16,261 nt of DNA from Candidatus Micrarchaeia archaeon. GTDB taxonomy: Archaea > Micrarchaeota > Micrarchaeia > Anstonellales > Bilamarchaeaceae. The position numbers and the translations under genes were made by a program. This document shows positions 1 to 6,644 of this stretch, one piece after another. Under the pieces are notes generated by a model, which was given only the letters and a program-made list of their open reading frames with translations, searched no databases and was not told where the DNA came from. The stretch's first letter is position 1. Every line of letters begins with the position of its first letter. The stretch lies in NCBI GenBank assembly GCA_041650355.1, contig JBAZLI010000011.1, positions 1 through 16,261 on the forward strand, given 5' to 3'.

Positions 1-52
1 CGCGCAGATACTGCAAAAACGCCTGAACCTACAATCCCGTGAGGGATCGGTT

Positions 53-65
53 GTCTCGCATCCGG
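53..65 (-). other. tRNA-Ser intron 2 (position 37/38), 13 nt
   Basis: The outer helix is the anticodon stem TCGGT/ACCGA. The 4-bp central helix is CTCG (positions 32-35) with CGAG, and the bulges are AAC and ACA. Cutting AA|C and AC|A excises 13 nt and leaves loop CTCGAAA. The canonical 37/38 site and full hBHBh' geometry make this convincing although the intron is extremely short. Confidence 0.82.
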
Positions 66-72
66 TTCGAGA

Positions 73-89
73 TTCGTCAGCAAAAGCTT
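73..89 (-). other. tRNA-Ser intron 1 (position 30/31), 17 nt
   Basis: Minus-strand CGTC (94-91 region) pairs with GACG as a 4-bp central helix. A 3-nt bulge GGA on one side and AAT on the other flank it, and a short AGC-TTTT-GCT hairpin closes the inside: a canonical archaeal bulge-helix-bulge. Cutting after the second base of each bulge (GG|A and AA|T) removes 17 nt and joins G30 to T31, which is exactly what restores the anticodon stem. Confidence 0.82.
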
Positions 90-121
90 CCGACGCACTA
101 CCGGATTATGCGACCTCGGCC

Positions 122-140
122 TAAATATACTCTTTTTAAT
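122..140 (+). promoter_or_regulatory. TATA region for tpiA
   Basis: Two AT-rich boxes, TAAATATAC (122-130) and TTTTTAAT (133-140), lie in the short gap between the divergent tRNA-Ser and tpiA. Placing a TSS about 26 bases after the first box gives roughly 152, just before ATG 155. The second would give about 163, just before ATG 164. Either fits a leaderless transcript; the sequence does not decide between them. Confidence 0.5.
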
Positions 141-154
141 TGGTAGCTAATAAA

Positions 155-814
155 ATGTTTTGTATGATAGTCCTGAACCTCAAAACCTATCCGGCGAGCA
201 TAGAAAAGGCGCTGGATTTCGTCCAAATAGCGAAGGAAATTTCAAAAGAAACAGGCGTGAGGATGCCGGTCGCGGTCCCCTCAATCCACCTCAGGGAAGC
301 GGCGAAGGTGTACAAGGACACGTTCGCACAGCACGTTGACGACAACAAGCCCGGCGCGTTCACGGGCTCCATCCCGGCCGAGGCGGTAAAGGAAGCAAAA
401 GCATCGGGTTCCCTGCTCAACCACTCCGAACGCAAGGTGAATTTCGAAAAGATAAAACTCACTCTGGACAGGATGAACGAGCTGAAGCTCGAAACCGTGA
501 TATGCGCGGAAAGCCAGGAGGAAGTGCTCAAAATCGGGCGCCTGAACGGCAAGTACATCGCGATAGAGCCTCCGGAGCTCATAGGCAGCGGAATTTCGGT
601 CTCGAACGCGAAGCCCGAAGTGATAAGAAACACAGTGGAAACCATCGCAACCATAAACGGAGACATGAAGGTGCTCTGCGGCGCGGGCATAGGCACGAAA
701 GAAGACGTGCGGAAAAGCCTGGAATTGGGCGCGAAAGGCGTGCTTCTCGCCTCTGCATTCGTCAATTCCAAAAATCCAAGGGAATTCCTGCGCTCACTTG
801 CCTCTGGCTTTTAG
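155..814 (+). CDS. tpiA: Triosephosphate isomerase (archaeal type)
   Basis: Cytosolic enzyme interconverting dihydroxyacetone phosphate and glyceraldehyde 3-phosphate in glycolysis and gluconeogenesis. Counting from ATG 164, N5 and K7 (motif NLKTY) supply the substrate-binding Asn and catalytic Lys, H87 sits in LLNHSER, the catalytic Glu is E135 in AIEPPELIGSG, and CGAGIG followed by GVLLASA forms the phosphate-binding loops. About 219 residues is the short length typical of archaeal TIMs (bacterial enzymes are about 250). The open frame reaches back to a TTG at 140; ATG 155 or 164 is more likely because both fall where a leaderless transcript would begin. The 3' end overlaps the convergent glycosyltransferase by 21 bp. 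Identity is secure; the exact start is not. Confidence 0.95.
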   Translation: MFCMIVLNLKTYPASIEKALDFVQIAKEISKETGVRMPVAVPSIHLREAAKVYKDTFAQHVDDNKPGAFTGSIPAEAVKEAKASGSLLNHSERKVNFEKIKLTLDRMNELKLETVICAESQEEVLKIGRLNGKYIAIEPPELIGSGISVSNAKPEVIRNTVETIATINGDMKVLCGAGIGTKEDVRKSLELGAKGVLLASAFVNSKNPREFLRSLASGF

Positions 815-1939
815 CATGCTTTCGTAGAAAGCCACCATGTCCCTGGCGCAGGCGTTTATCTCGTATTTCCTGGCTGCGGCGCTCGCGTTCTTCGCCATTT
901 TCTCCCTGTTGTTCAGGGCGAGTATTATCTTCTCGGAAAAATCCCCGGCTTCGGAGAAATGGTATCCGCTTTCGCCGTCGCTCACGAATTCGGCGGCCGC
1001 GCTGTCTTTGGGCACTACGGCCGGAGTTCCGGTAGCCATTGCCTCAAGCACCACGAGCCCCTGCGTGTCGAAAAACGAAGGGAAGGCGAAAACGTCCGCG
1101 GCCCTGTAGAGCGCCGCCATCTCGTTCTGGGGCACGTAGCCGGCGAACACGAAGCTCTCGGCAAGGCCCTTGGACTTCACCAAGTCCTTGTAGTACTGCT
1201 CAGCAGGCCCTGTCCCGGCTATGACGAATTTCGCATTCGGCATCTTGTTGACTGTGCTCTGGGCCGCGTCTATTAGGAGCGCAAGGTTCTTCTCAATCAC
1301 CAGGCGGCCAACGAAAAGCACTATCGGGCCCCCGGGATTGTACCTCTTCTTCATGAATTCGTACTCCACTGCCGGATGGAAGCTCTTGAGGTCCAGCCCT
1401 GCGGGCTTCACAAGCACGTTTTTCACCCCCTGCTTCTCCAGTATCGCAGCTGCGAAGGAGCTCGGGGCGATGACCTTGTCGAAATTTGAAAAATACCATG
1501 TGAGATATTTCCACGCGACCGACTCGAAAAGCTTCTGCAGGTCCTCGCGGTTGCTCAGGTAGTGCGTCGCGTCAGAAACCATCGTGTGGAACGACACAAT
1601 TGCAGGGACCCCTATCTTTTTTGCCGCCTGGAAAGCCGCGATGCCTGTCGTTGCGACGCCGTGCGAGTGCACTATGTCCGGCTTTATCTCCTTTATCAGG
1701 TTCGTCCCGGATATGAACGGGAAGAGCGCGATGCGGTAGTCCGGATAGGGCTTGAAAGTCGCGGACGTGAAGTAATGCACCCTCGGGTCCTTGTTCTCCT
1801 CCTTCTGCTTCTTCGTTCCGGGGGCGAAGACATATACCTCGTGCCCCATCTCCTCGAGCACGCGCTTGTAGCTGGTTATGTATGTCACAACCCCGTCGGT
1901 GTTCGGGAGGTAGGTGTCGCTGAAAAACGCTATTTTCAT
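794..1939 (-). CDS. Glycosyltransferase family 4 (GT-B fold)
   Basis: Transfers a sugar from a nucleotide-sugar donor, probably to a lipid or cell-surface glycan; the acceptor cannot be read from the sequence. The 381 residues have the GT-B plan. The N-terminal Rossmann half opens with FFSDTYLPNTDGVVTYI and contains PDIVHSHG. The C-terminal donor-binding half has FVGRLVIEKNLALLIDA and the FFDTQGLVVLEAMATGTP motif, where Asp stands in the place of the first Glu of the usual E-x7-E pair. No membrane segment is evident, so it probably works at the inner membrane face. It lies 63 bp downstream of prs on the same strand and may be cotranscribed. PRPP synthesis and glycosylation are not otherwise obviously linked. 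Family call is firm, substrate unknown. Confidence 0.9.
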   Translation of the reverse strand: MKIAFFSDTYLPNTDGVVTYITSYKRVLEEMGHEVYVFAPGTKKQKEENKDPRVHYFTSATFKPYPDYRIALFPFISGTNLIKEIKPDIVHSHGVATTGIAAFQAAKKIGVPAIVSFHTMVSDATHYLSNREDLQKLFESVAWKYLTWYFSNFDKVIAPSSFAAAILEKQGVKNVLVKPAGLDLKSFHPAVEYEFMKKRYNPGGPIVLFVGRLVIEKNLALLIDAAQSTVNKMPNAKFVIAGTGPAEQYYKDLVKSKGLAESFVFAGYVPQNEMAALYRAADVFAFPSFFDTQGLVVLEAMATGTPAVVPKDSAAAEFVSDGESGYHFSEAGDFSEKIILALNNREKMAKNASAAARKYEINACARDMVAFYESMLKARGK

Positions 1940-2002
1940 TTCACTGCACCCCAGCAGAACCGGAAAACGAAAGCGATATTTCGGACAAAAGCAGCATCAT
2001 CT

Positions 2003-2830
2003 TCAACCACGGATTGCATCCATGAAGTCCACTTCAGAAACCGCGGACGGTATGGTGTTGGACACAAATATGCAGTCGCTCAGCTGGCCCAGCCTTTTGA
2101 GCGAATCCTTCAGGAAAAAGCCGTGGGTCGCGGCCAGCGCTATTTTCCCGGCCCCGTTTTTCCTCAGGTTCTCCACCGCCTTCGCCATGGTGGAGCCGGT
2201 GGATATCATATCGTCTATCACAAGAACGTTTTTTCCGTTCACGTCGAAATCAATCTCCATCTTCTCTATCGCTCTGTACACGATGTTCCCTTTTCCGTAA
2301 TCCCCGCGCACCTTCCTCATCCCCTTCCCGCCGCTCATGTAATTCGCGCCCGCGTCCGGGCTTATGACCTCCAAGTCAGCGCCCAGCCGCTCCTTCGCGT
2401 GCGCAATGAGCGCAGCGCTCAGGCTGATGTTCCTTACCGGCATCCCGCCGTACTCGAATTCCCCTTCCTTCTTGAGGAAATGGCAGTCGAATGTGGTTAC
2501 TCTGGAATATCCTGCGAACTTGAGCATCGCCATTACCGCTTCAGCGCTCTTCACTTCGCCCTCGAGCCATGTCTTGTCCTGGCGCGAATAAGGTATGTAC
2601 GGGGCCACGAGCTCTATGCTCCTGGCTCCCATGAGCGCCTTCGCGATGAATACGGCCTGCACAAGCGCGGTGTCCTGGCCAGGATAGAGCCGGTGATAAA
2701 CGGTCACGTCTTTTCCTTCGAAACTTTTCGCGTCCGGAACCCTCACGTAGCAGTCCCCATCCGGAAATTCCTTCATCTCCACGGTGGGCTTCATGATGTC
2801 TGAAAAATTCGCGGAAACCACTTTTTCCAT
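2003..2830 (-). CDS. prs: Ribose-phosphate pyrophosphokinase (PRPP synthetase)
   Basis: Makes 5-phosphoribosyl 1-pyrophosphate from ribose 5-phosphate and ATP for nucleotide, His and Trp synthesis. Visible motifs are FPDGDCYVR (22-30), YIPYSRQDK (78-86, ATP-binding loop), the metal-binding FDCHF region (D115, H117), ISPDAGA (156-162), and the PRPP/ribose-phosphate loop VLVIDDMISTGST (202-214). At 275 residues it is a little shorter than typical (about 285-315). The missing part is at the N-terminus, where the first strand is nearly absent and the sequence begins MEKVVSANFSD. A TTTAAA box about 25 bases upstream supports ATG 2830 as a leaderless start, so the short N-terminus is probably real. 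Confidence 0.93.
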   Translation of the reverse strand: MEKVVSANFSDIMKPTVEMKEFPDGDCYVRVPDAKSFEGKDVTVYHRLYPGQDTALVQAVFIAKALMGARSIELVAPYIPYSRQDKTWLEGEVKSAEAVMAMLKFAGYSRVTTFDCHFLKKEGEFEYGGMPVRNISLSAALIAHAKERLGADLEVISPDAGANYMSGGKGMRKVRGDYGKGNIVYRAIEKMEIDFDVNGKNVLVIDDMISTGSTMAKAVENLRKNGAGKIALAATHGFFLKDSLKRLGQLSDCIFVSNTIPSAVSEVDFMDAIRG

Positions 2831-2852
2831 ACTATCACTTTAGTCCGAACTG

Positions 2853-2858
2853 TTTAAA
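2853..2858 (-). promoter_or_regulatory. TATA box of prs
   Basis: TTTAAA centred about 25 bases before ATG 2830 on the minus strand, the spacing expected for a leaderless archaeal transcript. It sits in a 51-bp gap downstream of the PIN-ATPase gene, so prs can be transcribed independently of it. Confidence 0.6.
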
Positions 2859-2881
2859 TCCCCGCCATTTCGCCCCGCGCA

Positions 2882-4465
2882 TTATGCCTCCTTTATTTTC
2901 AGCGAGTACCTCTCAACGAGCCTGTCGAGCCTCCGCCTGGCCTTGTTCCCCATCCTCGCCAGCTCGGAACGCGAGACGTGTACCGTAATCCCGTCCTCGT
3001 TCTCCTCCACCGAGAAGGTGCGCAGGTAATGCTTCAGCACGCTATTCATCTTCTCCCCGAGGCTCGGCTGCCGCGCCTCCCTTCTGCCGGAGCCGGCGCG
3101 CTTTCCCAGGTAAGCCTGCCCGCGGACCGGGATTATCACAGTCTCATCCCCGAATTTGTAAATCTCGTATTCGTTGGCCCCAGTCTCGAAGTCCTTCACC
3201 TCTATGACCGGCCGTGCCAAATCTCTTTCTGTCATCCCGTAAGGGACTTTCACGGAAGCCGCGAGCTCGTAAATTTTCCGCACCTCGCCGCTCTGGATCA
3301 GCACCACCGTGTCTATTATCTGGGGCACTATGCCCATTTCCATCTTGGTTATGAACCTGTGTATCGCGTCTATCGCGCGGTTGGCGTGCACCACACCCAC
3401 CATCCCCACGCCGGTCATGCGCATGTCCGCATAAATCATGAAATCCTTGAGCACGCGCACTTCGTCGTAAATTGTGTAATCAGGGCGCACCAGCAGCACA
3501 ATTTCCTTCGTGTTCTCGAAATCCCCCTCAAGCGGCGCGTACTGCGTAATCTCCTTCTTCACCTGCAAATCCCTGGGTTTCTCAAGAGTTTTCACGATTT
3601 TTCCCTTCTCCTGGTAAAATTCCGCGAGCGCTGCAGCGAAGGTGGATTTTCCGCTTCCCGGAGGCCCGCAAATCACTATCCCCTCGGCTTTCTCATCAAG
3701 CCGCGCCTTGAGCTTTTCGCTCATTTTGTAATCCTGGAGCTTCATCTTCCGTATGGGCCTCACGATTGTTATCTCGAATCCGTCCGAGAACGGCGGCTTG
3801 GTTATCACGATGCGGAAGCTCCCCATCTGTATCACGACTGCGCCCCTCTTGTCCGACTCCATGTAATACTCATTATTGCGCTCGGTCGCCTCTATGATTT
3901 CCTCGCTCATCGCCCGTATCTCGTTCGTGCTGAGCTGTTTTCCAAGCGAAACGAGGCGCACCTCTCCGGGCTTCCCCACTTTCGCGACCGGAACGCAGTT
4001 CTCCTTGAGATGGATGCTCATCGTCTCAGTATTGAAGTACTTTTTGAACGAAAGCTCCTCCGCCTTCTCCTTCGCGTGCAAGTAGAGTGTTTCCACGCCC
4101 TCGGCTTCAGCGGCGAGATGCTGCACCTTGTCGCCGGTAATCAGCGTAGCGCCGAGCTCGCTGCCCAGCTTCCTTATGAGCGCGTCTATCTCGCCTCCTT
4201 CCTTTGCGAACCTTATCTGCTCTGGTTTTGGGCGCTCGCCCTGGAGCGAAAGCTCGACCCCTTTTTTCGCGCACAGCTCTCGCAGTCTTTTCATCACTGC
4301 GAACCCGGCGAACCCGGTTTCCTTCCCCTCGTTCGCTTGGTGCTCTATCTCGGCTATGGAAGCGTTCGCGACGTATAGCGTGCCTGAAACCTCGCCGCTT
4401 TCAAGGAGATCTATTATCCTCCCGTCAACAATTACGCTCGTGTCCGCGATGAACCTGTTTTTCAT
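2882..4465 (-). CDS. PIN domain-RecA-like ATPase with C-terminal KH/R3H-like domain
   Basis: A conserved archaeal architecture of 527 residues. Residues 4-130 form a PIN nuclease domain: acidic residues D8 (IADTSVIVDGR), E39, D94 (GGEIDALI) and D112 (TGDK) are placed like the metal-binding set of PIN ribonucleases. A linker at 150-250 has an AEERS/KH-like character. Residues 260-400 form a PilT/VirB11-like ATPase with Walker A GPPGSGKS (267-274), the acidic RPDYTIYDEVR segment (327-337) and a VVHANRAIDAIHRF His-box-like stretch. The basic tail (RRRLDRLVERYSLKI) looks RNA-binding. Inferred role: ATP-driven RNA processing or decay, not a toxin, since no antitoxin gene is adjacent. It shares a 52-bp divergent promoter with the DJ-1 gene. 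The precise substrate is unknown for this family. Confidence 0.88.
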   Translation of the reverse strand: MKNRFIADTSVIVDGRIIDLLESGEVSGTLYVANASIAEIEHQANEGKETGFAGFAVMKRLRELCAKKGVELSLQGERPKPEQIRFAKEGGEIDALIRKLGSELGATLITGDKVQHLAAEAEGVETLYLHAKEKAEELSFKKYFNTETMSIHLKENCVPVAKVGKPGEVRLVSLGKQLSTNEIRAMSEEIIEATERNNEYYMESDKRGAVVIQMGSFRIVITKPPFSDGFEITIVRPIRKMKLQDYKMSEKLKARLDEKAEGIVICGPPGSGKSTFAAALAEFYQEKGKIVKTLEKPRDLQVKKEITQYAPLEGDFENTKEIVLLVRPDYTIYDEVRVLKDFMIYADMRMTGVGMVGVVHANRAIDAIHRFITKMEMGIVPQIIDTVVLIQSGEVRKIYELAASVKVPYGMTERDLARPVIEVKDFETGANEYEIYKFGDETVIIPVRGQAYLGKRAGSGRREARQPSLGEKMNSVLKHYLRTFSVEENEDGITVHVSRSELARMGNKARRRLDRLVERYSLKIKEA

Positions 4466-4489
4466 ATTTTCGCTTTGGCTTGAAAATTA

Positions 4490-4495
4490 TTTAAA
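4490..4495. promoter_or_regulatory. Single palindromic TATA box between divergent genes
   Basis: TTTAAA sits centrally in the 52-bp gap. Its centre is about 25 bases before ATG 4518 on the plus strand and about 28 bases before ATG 4465 on the minus strand. No second AT-rich box is present, so one element appears to drive two leaderless transcripts in opposite directions. Confidence 0.6.
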
Positions 4496-4517
4496 CCCCC
4501 TGCAGTCAAAACACATC

Positions 4518-5051
4518 ATGAAGGTTCTGATGGTGGTCGCGCCGGTGAATTTCCAGGACAGGGAATACGAAGACACGAGGAAGGAGCTGGAGAATGCAGG
4601 AATCGGGATTGAAACTGCGAGCACCCGCGCAGGAACTTGCACCGGAAGGTTCGGGGGAAAAGTGGAAGCAAAAGCCCTCGGTGAAATGAAAGCGGATGAT
4701 TTTGATGCAATAATTTTCATAGGCGGCCCTGGAACCCCGCTCGTTCGCGCTGATGAAAAAGCCGTGAAGCTCGCGCAGGAATTCAGCGGAAAAGGGAAAC
4801 TGGTTTGCGCAATATGCTGGGCATCAACTATTTTGGCAAAAGCAGGAATTCTCGTGAACAAACGGGCCACACTGTGGGTCGGCTTTGACGGGGAATACGG
4901 AAAAAGCACGGATGAAATGCTCAGCGATGAGGGCGCGATAGTTGAAAGAAAACCCGTCGTAATAGATGGAAAAATAATAACCGCGGACGGCCCTGCGCAC
5001 GCAAGCGTATTCGGGAGGGAGATTGCAAAAGCCCTGAAAACGCAGGGCTAA
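4518..5051 (+). CDS. DJ-1/PfpI family protein
   Basis: 177-residue class I glutamine-amidotransferase-like fold. Members include PfpI-type proteases, deglycases and chaperones. Visible features are an N-terminal strand MKVLMVVAP, acidic residues E16/E18 near the active-site strand, IIFIGGPGTPLVR (65-77, oxyanion region) and the nucleophile elbow VCAICWAS with Cys100. The residue after Cys100, which is His in PfpI-type enzymes (ICHGP), is Trp here, so the usual Cys-His pair is missing and activity may differ or be lost. ATG 4518 is chosen because the reading frame upstream is antisense to the PIN-ATPase gene and the TATA box is correctly spaced. It ends with a 4-bp convergent overlap with lysS. 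Confidence 0.88.
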   Translation: MKVLMVVAPVNFQDREYEDTRKELENAGIGIETASTRAGTCTGRFGGKVEAKALGEMKADDFDAIIFIGGPGTPLVRADEKAVKLAQEFSGKGKLVCAICWASTILAKAGILVNKRATLWVGFDGEYGKSTDEMLSDEGAIVERKPVVIDGKIITADGPAHASVFGREIAKALKTQG

Positions 5052-6559
5052 AGAACATCCGCCTTCACTTTCCCGACTCCGAGCGCAAAAATCAGTTTTC
5101 CCAGTCTCGGACCCTTCTCCTTCCCGATGAGCGTTAGGTAAATCTGCTTGAAGAATTCAGCCGGAACTATTCCTTTCTCTTTAGCGAAATTGAACACAGC
5201 ATTGTGTATCGCAAGCGCATCTGCGTTGTCTGGTAGTGCAGTCATGAGGTCCTTCACGTTGCCATCCGCCTTCCTGGGCTGGTATTTGAAATTGTACTCG
5301 TCAGGGACGTAATCCTTTGCAATCCACTCCTCCACGTAATTTTTCAAGTATTGCATCCCTTCAGCGTCCCCAAGTGCCTCTCCGGTTTTGGCCCAGTCCT
5401 GGTAGATTGAATGATACATGAGCACGTCCTTGAACAGGGCTTTCCAGTGCCTTTTCCCGGAGAGCATGTACGCGAACGCCCTTTTCCGCCCGGCCCTGTC
5501 TAAATTCCCCAGTCCTTCTTCAGTGAGTTCCTGGCTCTGCTCGTATTCCTCCATCATCCTCAGCAGACTATCCTTACTAGGGCTTATGTCCTTGTTCTCG
5601 CCCAAATCCGGCCTGGCGAGTATGAAAGTGATGACTTCAGGCGGAAGCAAGCTCATGAGATCCGAAACGCCCATCCCTATTCCCTTGCTCTTCGAGTATT
5701 TCTTCCCCTGGAAGAGTATGAACCCGTATTTGTACCCTATTGGCGGCTCTTTTTTGAACATCTCAGTGAAAACAACCTCCAAAGTATCCCGGCTCCCGCC
5801 TTTGGTGAAGTGGTCCATGCCGGCTCCTTCGCAGCTGGTTCCGAAAAGGTCCTGCCACATCGGCCAGTGCAGCCTCCATGTTATCTTGTAATGGCGGTTC
5901 CCTACCGCGTCCTTGCCCGAGAATCCGCACCCTTTCGTGTATTTCACGTCCCGGTCGCACGCGTATTCGTAATTCTCAGTATCGTGCGAGAGCACGCGCG
6001 TGGTCGCGATTCTGCCGCACTTTTCGCATATGGGCATTATCGGGCTCCAGTCCTTCTTCTCTTCCTTGCCGCTCGTGCGCTCCACTATCTCCTTCGCCTG
6101 CTTCTCGTTCTCCAAAAAGAATTTCGCGTATCTGTCCGGCTTTCCTGATGCATAGAGTTCGTTCATCCGGATTATCTTCGCCTCAATCCCGAATTTTCCC
6201 ATTATCCCAACCACTTCATCCAGGAAATGGTCCCCGAAGCTCCTGCTTTTTCCCGTGGGGTCAGGCACGTGCGCGAGCGGCTTTCCCAGGTGCGGCGCAA
6301 GCGTTTTCTCATGCTCCTTCATGGAAAGCGGTACGGAATCGAACGCGTCCATTATGTCTGCCATGAAATAGAATTCGGTCTCGTGCTTGTTCTTCACCAG
6401 CATGTCCCGTATTTTGGAAGGATAGAGGAATTCGCACAAAGTTCCGAGATGGGCCGGCCCGGAGGTGGTTATTCCGGAACTTATTACAAATGGGGGCTTC
6501 TTTTTCTCCGCAACCTCAAAAGCCAGCTTTTCCGCCCAGTGCATGTTGTTCCTGTCCAT
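5048..6559 (-). CDS. lysS: Lysyl-tRNA synthetase, class I
   Basis: Charges tRNA-Lys. This is the class I (archaeal/spirochete) type, unrelated to bacterial class II LysRS. Over about 503 residues it shows the HIGH-type signature TSGPAHLGTL (32-41), the KMSKS-type loop KKYSKSKGIG near residue 290, and a Cys-rich zinc insertion (CEKCGR, YACDRD, KGCGF). The C-terminal part is the helical anticodon-binding cage domain. ATG 6559 is preferred over the TTG two codons upstream (6565), because a GTGAT ribosome-binding motif lies at 6566-6570 and the protein then begins MDRNNMHWAEKLA as in the family. Diverges from the lipoprotein gene across 85 bp. Confidence 0.95.
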   Translation of the reverse strand: MDRNNMHWAEKLAFEVAEKKKPPFVISSGITTSGPAHLGTLCEFLYPSKIRDMLVKNKHETEFYFMADIMDAFDSVPLSMKEHEKTLAPHLGKPLAHVPDPTGKSRSFGDHFLDEVVGIMGKFGIEAKIIRMNELYASGKPDRYAKFFLENEKQAKEIVERTSGKEEKKDWSPIMPICEKCGRIATTRVLSHDTENYEYACDRDVKYTKGCGFSGKDAVGNRHYKITWRLHWPMWQDLFGTSCEGAGMDHFTKGGSRDTLEVVFTEMFKKEPPIGYKYGFILFQGKKYSKSKGIGMGVSDLMSLLPPEVITFILARPDLGENKDISPSKDSLLRMMEEYEQSQELTEEGLGNLDRAGRKRAFAYMLSGKRHWKALFKDVLMYHSIYQDWAKTGEALGDAEGMQYLKNYVEEWIAKDYVPDEYNFKYQPRKADGNVKDLMTALPDNADALAIHNAVFNFAKEKGIVPAEFFKQIYLTLIGKEKGPRLGKLIFALGVGKVKADVL

Positions 6560-6606
6560 AAACAAATCACTCTAATGGCATTGTCGTTCATTATTTCCCG
6601 GCAATC

Positions 6607-6615
6607 TTTTTAAAT
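6607..6615. promoter_or_regulatory. TATA box between lysS and the lipoprotein gene
   Basis: TTTTTAAAT is the only strong AT-rich box in the 85-bp divergent gap. It would place a plus-strand TSS near 6637, with a few bases of leader before ATG 6645. On the minus strand the TSS would fall near 6586, a leader of about 27 bases carrying the GTGAT motif before ATG 6559. A second apparent case of one TTTAAA core serving both directions. Confidence 0.45.
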
Positions 6616-6644
6616 GATTGACGCGATAGCCAGTGGGTGGTTTC

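Larger units (their letters stand above)
1..120 (-). tRNA. tRNA-Ser(CGA): tRNA-Ser(CGA), 5' portion, multi-intron, cut by window edge
   Basis: Read on the minus strand from 120. Acceptor 5' strand GCCGAGG (120-114), T8, D arm with stem GCAT/GTGC, A14, A15, G18G19 and A21, then G26. The anticodon stem is interrupted. Removing 73-89 and 53-65 gives a perfect arm: stem TCGGT/ACCGA around loop CTCGAAA, so the anticodon is CGA (serine, UCG). A variable arm follows at 46-33 (TCCC-TCAC-GGGA plus TT), the long class II type expected for tRNA-Ser. Then comes T-stem GTAGG and TTCA (32-24). The next base is G rather than A58, and no CCTAC or CCTCGGC partner is found in the remaining bases, so a third intron probably begins near 23 and the 3' end lies left of the window. 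The arm geometry is seen directly; serine identity comes from anticodon plus variable arm. Confidence 0.85.

Noticed and set aside
1..120. Plus-strand structured RNA (GTGA-capped hairpin and long stem)
   Set aside because: The hairpins are the variable arm and the bulge-helix-bulge stems of the minus-strand tRNA-Ser, which explains them fully.
1562..2803. Long plus-strand open frame of 413 codons
   Set aside because: Lies antisense to the glycosyltransferase and prs, is rich in His/Arg/Tyr/Val with no domain, and comes from GC-biased codons of the real minus genes.
2978..4378. Plus-strand open frame of 466 codons
   Set aside because: Fully antisense to the well-supported PIN-ATPase gene; low-complexity His/Leu/Arg composition and no recognisable motif.
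2882..4465. VapBC-type toxin from the PIN domain
   Set aside because: The protein is four times the length of VapC, carries an ATPase domain, and has no adjacent antitoxin gene.
4128..4517. Upstream extension of the DJ-1 frame
   Set aside because: Antisense to the PIN-ATPase and Ser/Pro-rich; DJ-1 homology begins at ATG 4518.
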